From: Chitinophagaceae bacterium
Lineage (GTDB): Bacteria > Bacteroidota > Bacteroidia > Chitinophagales > Chitinophagaceae
Reading direction: 5' to 3'
Assembly (NCBI GenBank): GCA_017853575.1
Contig: JAFMJI010000013.1
Coordinates: forward strand, 1-52,401
Length of the DNA: 52,401 nucleotides
The notes beneath the pieces were generated by a model. The model saw only the letters and a program-made list of their open reading frames with translations. It did not search any database and was not told the origin of the DNA. Position numbers and translations under genes: made by a program. Below, piece by piece: positions 47,454 through 52,401 of the stretch (position 1 is the first letter of the stretch; every line of letters begins with the position of its first letter).

Positions 47454-47579
47454 ATGAAACGAGTATTTTTCTTTCTTTTGATGGGTTTTATCACATTGTA
47501 CTCTACATCTTGCATGAGTGCCAAAGGCAATACCAAGGGTGGTTGTGCTATCACCAGAAACTTGGTGGGATACAAATAA
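47454..47579 (+). CDS. Small putative lipoprotein, 41 residues
   Basis: The frame begins MKRVFFFLLMGFITLYSTSC, a compact lipoprotein-type signal peptide (basic n-region, hydrophobic core, Cys at position 20), followed by a 21-residue mature part, MSAKGNTKGGCAITRNLVGY and a final Lys. The lipobox STSC is weak at the -3 position. The mature part keeps a second Cys (GGCAI). A good promoter stands upstream. Its stop lies 13 nt from the 3' end of tmRNA on the opposite strand, with no terminator between. I recall similar tiny lipoproteins with a GC...GY ending in Bacteroidota, but function is unknown. Open frames on the opposite strand across this interval are shadows. Confidence 0.65.
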   Translation: MKRVFFFLLMGFITLYSTSCMSAKGNTKGGCAITRNLVGYK

Positions 47580-47592
47580 ATTAAGATTGAAG

Positions 47593-47958
47593 TGGAGCTG
47601 GTGGGATTCGAACCCACGTCCAAACATATTCCCGGAAAGCTTTCTACATGCTTATTTCAGCATTGATTGTCGAGACCTGGCAGGAGCTGAGCAAACCAAC
47701 CATGTCCGTAGCTGAATAGTCTTGATCAACCGTCACAGCCTTCGGTTGAAGCATCCTTGTTTTTTTTGATTCAGCGGGGTGACTTGGCAAAGGAAGGCCC
47801 GTCAGCCGGCTATAATGGATGCGCTAATCACTGATTAGGCAGCCATGGCGTAAGTATTCTCGCCATTTATAGGTTTCGTATTCAGATTAAAGTGCAACAT
47901 ACGCAACGCACTGCATGCTTACTTTCAAAGATCTACGCTGTCAAAACCGGTCAGCCCC
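47593..47958 (-). ncRNA. ssrA: Transfer-messenger RNA (tmRNA)
   Basis: The RNA of trans-translation, which frees stalled ribosomes and tags the peptide for proteolysis. The 5' end GGGGCTGACCGG pairs with the 3' end CAGCTCC, with discriminator A at 47593. A T-arm (GGGTTCGAATCCC) precedes the 3' acceptor strand, forming the tRNA-like domain. The tag reading frame (47864-47835 on the minus strand) encodes GENTYAMAA and stops at TAA; this is a Bacteroidota-type tag ending in the usual AA. The terminal CCA is not encoded (CTT follows A). Pseudoknot-rich sequence fills the middle. A perfect TAACTTTG -7 box lies upstream at 47978-47971. Confidence 0.95.
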
Positions 47959-47970
47959 ATTTTGATCTTG

Positions 47971-47978
47971 CAAAGTTA
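47971..47978 (-). promoter_or_regulatory. -7 promoter box of ssrA
   Basis: The minus strand reads TAACTTTG, an exact TAnnTTTG match, 12 nt before the mature tmRNA 5' end. That distance fits a short precursor leader removed by RNase P. Confidence 0.55.
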
Positions 47979-47996
47979 CAAAATTGTGGGAAAGCA

Positions 47997-48028
47997 TTTG
48001 TTAAAAGGAAAGAGATGGGCTACATTTG
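47997..48028 (+). promoter_or_regulatory. Promoter of tRNA-Leu
   Basis: TTTG (47997-48000), a 20-nt spacer and TACATTTG (48021-48028) match both Bacteroidota promoter elements at consensus spacing. The -7 box ends 9 nt before the mature tRNA. It is divergent from the tmRNA promoter. Confidence 0.75.
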
Positions 48029-48037
48029 CACTCCCAA

Positions 48038-48121
48038 GCCCAGATGGCGGAACTGGTAGACGCGCTAGACTCAAAATCTGGTTATCGCAAGGTAGTGCAG
48101 GTTCGATTCCTGTTCTGGGCA
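48038..48121 (+). tRNA. tRNA-Leu (anticodon CAA)
   Basis: An 84-nt class II tRNA. The acceptor stem GCCCAGA pairs with TCTGGGC. The D-arm has GGCGGAACTGGTAGACGC. The anticodon stem CTAGA/TCTGG holds the loop CTCAAAA with anticodon CAA, reading UUG. A long variable arm (around TATCGCAAGGTA) and the T-arm GCAGGTTCGATTCCTGT complete it. CCA is not encoded. It is preceded by a consensus promoter and followed by a strong terminator, so it is a single-gene unit. Confidence 0.97.
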
Positions 48122-48122
48122 C

Positions 48123-48152
48123 AAACCCGACAATCACTTGTCGGGTTTTTTT
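48123..48152 (+). terminator. Rho-independent terminator of tRNA-Leu
   Basis: A perfect 11-bp stem AAACCCGACAA/TTGTCGGGTTT with the 4-nt loop TCAC is followed by a T-run to 48152. It begins 1 nt after the tRNA discriminator base. Confidence 0.92.
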
Positions 48153-48178
48153 ATTTCTTTACAAATTAGTCAATAGGC

Positions 48179-48209
48179 AAAAAAAACGGAACTGGTGGAC
48201 CCAGTTCCG
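48179..48209 (-). terminator. Minus-strand terminator without an assigned gene
   Basis: A 9-bp perfect stem CGGAACTGG/CCAGTTCCG with a 5-nt loop (48187-48209) is followed on the minus strand by eight T (complement of 48186-48179). The orientation implies leftward transcription from 48210-48445, where no protein gene is visible on that strand. Confidence 0.65.
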
Positions 48210-48345
48210 CGATTCAGCAGTTTTTTAATCCATTTACGGACGTTATGCTCTGCCTAACTCTTACCGGCATCGGAGTTACACTCCGTCAACCGACTGATGT
48301 AAAATTAATACAAGGGGGCAGGTGATTACTATGTTGATCGTCAGA
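48187..48345 (-). ncRNA. Candidate small structured RNA
   Basis: The 293-nt stretch between the tRNA-Leu terminator and dodecin holds no plausible protein gene. On the minus strand it ends in a strong terminator and contains a further local hairpin near 48265-48292 (CGG, 3-nt bulge, CGGAG stem, loop TGTAA). No minus-strand TAnnTTTG box was found, so the 5' end is arbitrary. I do not recognise SRP RNA, RNase P or 6S RNA signatures. Very tentative. Confidence 0.25.
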
Positions 48346-48387
48346 TTGAATCCTGATTGATATTATTCAAACAGCATCGTTGAATCA

Positions 48388-48417
48388 TTTTGCAATGCAC
48401 TCCTTAAAATTAGTTTG
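48388..48417 (+). promoter_or_regulatory. Possible promoter of the dodecin gene
   Basis: TTTTG (48388-48392), a 17-nt spacer and TTAGTTTG (48410-48417, seven of eight to TAnnTTTG) lie 28 nt upstream of the dodecin ATG. Confidence 0.4.
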
Positions 48418-48445
48418 CAGGTATTCATTCATTAAAAAACCAACC

Positions 48446-48676
48446 ATGGCCATTGTAAAAGTCATTGAAGTGATGTGCAGCTCTTCCAAAAGTTGGGAAG
48501 ATGCAGCACAGCAAGCAGTGTTGGAGGCTTCTAAAACCCTCAAACATATCAAATCAATTTACATCAAAGAGCACAGTGCAACCGTAAACACCAACAACAA
48601 AATCAGCGAGTACAGAATTACTGCCAATTTGAGTTTTGAATTGGAAACACCTATGAAAAGCGTCTCAAAGAAATAA
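48446..48676 (+). CDS. Dodecin family flavin-binding protein
   Basis: 76 residues from ATG 48446 (MAIVKVIEVMCSSSKSWEDA); a 22-codon in-frame extension is non-homologous. The sequence follows the dodecin pattern: first strand KVIEV, helix SWEDAAQQAVLEASKTLKHI, then three strands with IYIKEHSATV and EYRITANLSFELE. Dodecins form hollow 12-mers that store or buffer flavins, or CoA in some species. The conserved Trp of archaeal and bacterial flavin-binding dodecins before the second strand appears as Ile/Tyr here (KSIYIKE), so ligand preference may differ. It is a stand-alone gene with its own terminator. Confidence 0.88.
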   Translation: MAIVKVIEVMCSSSKSWEDAAQQAVLEASKTLKHIKSIYIKEHSATVNTNNKISEYRITANLSFELETPMKSVSKK

Positions 48677-48696
48677 AGATTTTTATTTCGGGTTTT

Positions 48697-48726
48697 AGGC
48701 GATCAAGCAATTGGTCGCCTTTTTTA
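48697..48726 (+). terminator. Rho-independent terminator of dodecin
   Basis: A 10-bp stem AGGCGATCAA/TTGGTCGCCT with one G-T pair and the loop GCAA is followed by a T-run, 20 nt past the stop codon. Confidence 0.85.
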
Positions 48727-48808
48727 TTTATATAAAGTGATGGATGCATTTGTGTTTTACAATTGTACATGATTTGAATTTGAAAATTCGGTATGTATAT
48801 AAAAAGAA

Positions 48809-48835
48809 TAACGCCCGGGCTTCGCCCGGGCGTTA
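48809..48835 (-). terminator. GC-rich terminator of the SprB-repeat gene
   Basis: An 11-bp perfect stem TAACGCCCGGG/CCCGGGCGTTA with the 5-nt loop CTTCG, followed on the minus strand by a T-rich tail (TTCTTTTT). It stands 30 nt past the stop of the surface-protein gene. The remaining 48727-48808 interval shows nothing recognisable. Confidence 0.8.
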
Positions 48836-48865
48836 AGTTTGATACCTGTACTGTTATACAGGTTG

Positions 48866-51800
48866 CTATTTCTTCAGAATCTTCCCGGTTACCACTTGCC
48901 CATTATAAGTTAGCACGTATACGATTGCTCCCTTATAAAGAGATGGTATAATTGTCTGAACAGTTCTTGAAACATTCGCTTCAAGTACACCATCAAACAG
49001 TTTTGAAATCAATTTTCCAGATGAAGTATACAGCATGAGATTACATTGAATTCTCTCAGGTGATTCCATGGTAAATCTTACCATATCTTCAAATGGATTT
49101 GGATATGCTTTAATAGTTGGTTGTTTTGAAGCTGGGTCTATGCTCATCTGAACAGCTTGCTCATTTGCACTCATATTAGATGCTGATGAAGTAACTGAAA
49201 CAGAAGAACAATAAACTACAGTATCGGAATACCATCCTACCCTGCATCCATCAAATGCATTGTTAACAAGATCTACCGCACCTGAAACATCGCTGTAACT
49301 TAATCCTGCTGGTAAGCTTCCTGCCAATGCATTGTTGGCCAGCTTCAACAAGTCTGATACCGTCTTGTTTCCCACAAGTGCATTCACAACTTTTGAACTG
49401 AATTTATAAGAATGATATGAGCATTCTTTCAAGTCTTTGCTTTCACATGATACTTTATCCTGTGTCATCAAATATTTATCAGCTCTGACTTTGAAGGAAT
49501 CCAATTCACTGTTGATTCGGATGTTCAGTGCCAATGTGATGGTTTGCGACAACAATACATTGTTGATCTTTCCATTTTTCAACATTGCTGGTGGCAATTT
49601 GGATGGAGTTCTATCACCTGTATAGGCAAGAGATGTTGGTGTACCTCCACCAGGTAAGATGGCTATCAATGTATCTACAGCATTGTAGTTGATCGTGAAG
49701 GTTTTATTTAATGCAATACTACCCAACACAATTGAACCTTTGCTCAATGCTTTTTGCATCAAACCTTTGGTGCTGTAGCTTAAGCCTTCTGCACAAGATT
49801 TGCCACCAGGATTTCCATAATACCCTTGTGTATATGTACAGAATGCCTGTCCACATCTTTCAACAGTTACATAAGCTGTATCTATTCCAATGCAACCATT
49901 TCCATTTGTATAGACATAATAAACCGGATATACACCTGCCACTTCTTTCATAAAGCTAGATCCTGTAACTCCAGCACCAGACCAAACTCCCCCTGAAGGT
50001 GACGCAGTCAAATCAACAGCTATTCCTGCACATACTTTCTTGTCATCTGCATTTACTACAACTGGATCAGGCTGATTTACAACAAATGTTTCTTTTACAG
50101 AACATCTATTTTTATCAGTAACAGTAACAGTATATGTACCAGAAGCAATTCCACTCAAATCTTCGCTGTCTGCACCATTCGACCATACATATGCATAGGT
50201 AACAGTTCCACCACTTACAGTGATATCAATGCTTCCAGAGTTATCCTTGTAGCATTTCAAATCTGTTACTTTACCTGAAACCGAAAGTTTTTCAGCAGGC
50301 TCCTTGATCTCAAATGTATCTTTCAAGGTACACTGGTTGGCATCTGTAATCAAAACAATATACACTCCTGCGGCTTTTCCACTGATATCTTCAGTATCCT
50401 CTCCACTTGACCAACTGAATTGATAAGATGGAGTTCCGCCAGAAACAGTTATATCGATGGAACCTGTTTTATCAGACTTACACAAAACATCTGTAATTTT
50501 TCCTCTTACAGAAAGAGCTGATGATGGTTGACTCACTTCAATGGTATCCTTTTTGGTACATCCATTGTCATCTGTTACCAATACAGAATATACTCCTGCT
50601 TTAACATCAGACAGGTCTTCTGTTGTTGCTCCATTTGACCATAGATAACTATATGGACTTGTACCACCGGTTACTGTTAAGTCAACTGATCCGGTAGAAT
50701 CACCATAGCACAAAACATCTTCCTGCTTGATTGAAGTACCCAATGGATCTTTTGGTTGCTTCACTTCAAATGTATCTCTCAGTATACACTGATTGGCATC
50801 TGTAATTACTATATCATAAACGCCAGCAGAAATATCTGATAAATCCTCAGTGGTAGCACCATTTGACCAATTGTAAGAATATGCTGGTGTTCCACCTGCA
50901 ACGGTCAAATCAATACCACCTGTTGCCTGACCATAACAATCCAAGTCTTTGATAGATGCTTTGATCGACAAAGCCGAAGCAGGCTGGGTGATTTCAATGG
51001 TATCACGTTTGATACAACCTGATACATCGGTTACTAAAACCCTGTATACGCCAGCTGGCAAATCATACAAATCCTGTTTAGTTGCGCCATTTGACCAACT
51101 GTAGGTATAATCTGCTGAACCTCCGCTTACACTGAGATCGATTTCACCTTTTTCTTGACCATAACACAATACATCAACTTTTTTATGACTCAACGACAAA
51201 GCTGATTGTGGCTGATCAATGATTACTGTATCGCGTTTTGTACATCCATTTTTATCAGTCACCAATACATTATATGAACCAGCTTTTAGATTGGATATAT
51301 CTTCACTTGTTGCACCGTTCGACCATGCGTAGTTATATGGTGATGTGCCGCCCGACACGGTCATGTTGATTGATCCCGTAGAATCTCCGTAGCACAAAAC
51401 ATCAACACTTTCAAAAGTCATATCCAATGATGCTGCCGGTTGCGTAACAGTAAAAGTATCTCTCTTGGTACATCCGTTTGCATCCGTAATCAATACACTG
51501 TACACGCCTGCTTGCAATCCACTCAAATCCTGTGTCGTCTCCCCCGTCAACCACTGATAAGTATAACCCGGTGTTCCGCCACTCACACTCAAATCAATTG
51601 CACCATTATGCACTTCATGACACAAAATATTTGTCACCACGCCCGATGAAGACAAGGCGGAAGCAGGTTGCGTGATTTCAATCGTGTCACGTTTGATACA
51701 ACCTGATTCATCTGTAACCAAAATGATATATACTCCTGCAGCCAAATCATTCAGATCTTGCGTCACTTCACCATTCGACCATGCATACGTATACCCAGAT

Positions 51801-52401
51801 GACCCTCCACTTACCGAAAGATCTATGGATCCAGTTTTAAATCCATAACACAGTATATTGGTTTGTTGATGACTCAACGACAATGGTGATTGCGGCTGAT
51901 CAATGATTACTGTATCGCGTTTTGTACATCCATTTTTATCAGTCACCAATACATTATATGAACCAGCTTTTAGATTGGATATATCTTCACTTGTTGCACC
52001 GTTCGACCATGCGTAGTTATATGGTGATGTGCCGCCCGACACGGTCATGTTGATTGATCCCGTAGAATCTCCGTAGCACAAAACATCAACACTTTCAAAA
52101 GTCATATCCAATGATGCTGCCGGTTGCGTAACAGTAAAAGTATCTCTCTTGGTACATCCGTTTGCATCCGTAATCAATACACTGTACACGCCTGCTTGCA
52201 ATCCACTCAAATCCTGTGTCGTCTCCCCCGTCAACCACTGATAAGTATAACCCGGTGTTCCGCCACTCACACTCAAATCAATTGCACCATTATGCACTTC
52301 ATGACACAAAATATTTGTCACCACGCCCGATGAAGACAAGGCGGAAGCAGGTTGCGTGATTTCAAATGTATCTCTTACCGTACATTGAGAATTGTCTGTA
52401 A
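48866..52401 (-). CDS. SprB-repeat cell-surface protein with T9SS sorting tail (partial)
   Basis: The frame is open through the right edge, so the N-terminus is missing; at least 1178 residues are seen. Ten complete SprB-type repeats of about 76 residues, each with a core like SGGTSPYNYAWSNGAT and a VTDKNGCTKRDT stretch, precede a PKD/Ig-like segment (ASPSGGVWSGAGVTGS). A cysteine-containing domain follows (CTYTQGYYGNPGGKSCAEGL to about GCRVGWYSDTVVYCSS). The last 80 residues are a type A T9SS C-terminal domain (IKAYPNPFEDMVRF, then GKLISKLFDG, ending VVTGKILKK). It should be exported by T9SS and anchored or released at the cell surface; adhesion or gliding-related roles are inferred from the SprB family. 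Confidence 0.93.
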   Translation of the reverse strand, partial: TDNSQCTVRDTFEITQPASALSSSGVVTNILCHEVHNGAIDLSVSGGTPGYTYQWLTGETTQDLSGLQAGVYSVLITDANGCTKRDTFTVTQPAASLDMTFESVDVLCYGDSTGSINMTVSGGTSPYNYAWSNGATSEDISNLKAGSYNVLVTDKNGCTKRDTVIIDQPQSPLSLSHQQTNILCYGFKTGSIDLSVSGGSSGYTYAWSNGEVTQDLNDLAAGVYIILVTDESGCIKRDTIEITQPASALSSSGVVTNILCHEVHNGAIDLSVSGGTPGYTYQWLTGETTQDLSGLQAGVYSVLITDANGCTKRDTFTVTQPAASLDMTFESVDVLCYGDSTGSINMTVSGGTSPYNYAWSNGATSEDISNLKAGSYNVLVTDKNGCTKRDTVIIDQPQSALSLSHKKVDVLCYGQEKGEIDLSVSGGSADYTYSWSNGATKQDLYDLPAGVYRVLVTDVSGCIKRDTIEITQPASALSIKASIKDLDCYGQATGGIDLTVAGGTPAYSYNWSNGATTEDLSDISAGVYDIVITDANQCILRDTFEVKQPKDPLGTSIKQEDVLCYGDSTGSVDLTVTGGTSPYSYLWSNGATTEDLSDVKAGVYSVLVTDDNGCTKKDTIEVSQPSSALSVRGKITDVLCKSDKTGSIDITVSGGTPSYQFSWSSGEDTEDISGKAAGVYIVLITDANQCTLKDTFEIKEPAEKLSVSGKVTDLKCYKDNSGSIDITVSGGTVTYAYVWSNGADSEDLSGIASGTYTVTVTDKNRCSVKETFVVNQPDPVVVNADDKKVCAGIAVDLTASPSGGVWSGAGVTGSSFMKEVAGVYPVYYVYTNGNGCIGIDTAYVTVERCGQAFCTYTQGYYGNPGGKSCAEGLSYSTKGLMQKALSKGSIVLGSIALNKTFTINYNAVDTLIAILPGGGTPTSLAYTGDRTPSKLPPAMLKNGKINNVLLSQTITLALNIRINSELDSFKVRADKYLMTQDKVSCESKDLKECSYHSYKFSSKVVNALVGNKTVSDLLKLANNALAGSLPAGLSYSDVSGAVDLVNNAFDGCRVGWYSDTVVYCSSVSVTSSASNMSANEQAVQMSIDPASKQPTIKAYPNPFEDMVRFTMESPERIQCNLMLYTSSGKLISKLFDGVLEANVSRTVQTIIPSLYKGAIVYVLTYNGQVVTGKILKK
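51210..51681. repeat. Long exact direct repeat, copy A
   Basis: By eye this 472-bp stretch is identical to 51894-52365, at an offset of 684 bp, exactly three 228-bp repeat units. It covers two consecutive SprB repeats. The unit between the two copies is different. Confidence 0.85.
51894..52365. repeat. Long exact direct repeat, copy B
   Basis: Second copy of the 51210-51681 segment inside the same gene. Divergence begins sharply at both ends (T versus C at the left boundary, T versus A at the right), as expected for a recent recombination product. Confidence 0.85.

Larger units (their letters stand above)
50065..52401 (-). repeat. Tandem SprB repeat array, 228-bp units
   Basis: Ten full 228-bp (76-codon) units and a partial eleventh at the window edge. 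Units nearer the C-terminus are diverged from one another, while two adjacent units recur almost unchanged three units away. The array ends before the PKD-like segment. Confidence 0.9.

Noticed and set aside
47415-47627. Minus-strand frames of 67-70 codons covering the small lipoprotein and the tmRNA 3' end
   Set aside because: They run through the tRNA-like domain of ssrA and oppose a promoter-equipped frame with a signal peptide.
47962-48228. An 88-codon plus-strand frame across tRNA-Leu
   Set aside because: It overlaps the whole tRNA and its terminator and has no protein-like features.
48241-48262. GCCTAAC and GTTATGC strings resembling integron attC core sites
   Set aside because: The paired core-site geometry is absent, and there is no integrase or cassette structure nearby.
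51440-52333. Two identical 69-codon open frames on the plus strand inside the SprB array
   Set aside because: They are antisense shadows of duplicated repeat units; their identity reflects the 684-bp-offset repeat, not two genes.
50065-52401. Regularly spaced repeats that could suggest a CRISPR array
   Set aside because: Units are 228 bp, in frame and translate to SprB domains; there are no short repeats with unique spacers and no cas genes.

Overview
This AT-rich window reads as a chromosomal segment of a Bacteroidota bacterium, most likely a Saprospiria/Chitinophagia-type lineage (lineage is inference). The evidence is a C-terminal type IX secretion sorting tail and SprB-type repeats at the right edge, start regions without Shine-Dalgarno sequences, many upstream boxes matching the Bacteroidota -7 element TAnnTTTG, an extended Bacteroidota-type signal peptidase I and AIR synthase, a HU-CCDC81 domain protein, and a tmRNA whose tag reads GENTYAMAA.

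Layout. 1-4.1 kb (+): topA, a SirB1-like protein, a CsaA-like tRNA-binding protein and a DNA alkyltransferase. 4.2-9.6 kb (+): a complete tripartite RND efflux operon (lipoprotein adaptor, inner-membrane pump, TolC channel). 9.6-18.9 kb (-): cdd, lepB, a conserved hypothetical, plsY, prmA, pnp, rpsO, a small membrane protein, an FtsE-like ATPase and purM. 19-22 kb: ribF (+), holA (-) and a membrane-anchored coiled-coil protein (+). 22-31.3 kb (-): a 1139-residue outer-membrane protein with a SprA-like motif, the succinate dehydrogenase/fumarate reductase operon, and a kinase-etherase-unknown operon for N-acetylmuramate (MurNAc) salvage. 31.4-33 kb (+): an S41 protease. 33-39 kb (-): a four-gene operon of a TPR protein, an outer-membrane beta-barrel, a HU-CCDC81 membrane protein and a methyltransferase. 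39-42 kb (+): cinA and a 2-oxoacid dehydrogenase E2. 42-47.3 kb (-): an S9 peptidase, a DMT transporter, a polyprenol-phosphate mannosyltransferase and a DnaQ-like exonuclease. 47.4-48.7 kb: a 41-residue lipoprotein, tmRNA, tRNA-Leu(CAA), a possible structured RNA and dodecin. 48.9 kb to the edge (-): a SprB-repeat cell-surface protein that continues past the window.

Most of the window is ordinary core genome, and I see no phage, IS element, CRISPR array or defence island. The parts that merit a second look are the envelope operon at 33-39 kb with a palindrome in its divergent promoter, the SprB array carrying a roughly 470-bp exact internal duplication, an unassigned terminator that points to a small RNA near 48.2 kb, a promoter-equipped 41-residue lipoprotein gene, a terminator whose T-run touches the prmA start codon, and an uncharacterised gene fused by overlap to the murK-murQ pair.

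Start positions were moved inward from the longest open frames wherever a better ATG matched the family N-terminus. Family assignments come from motifs read by eye; no database search was run.
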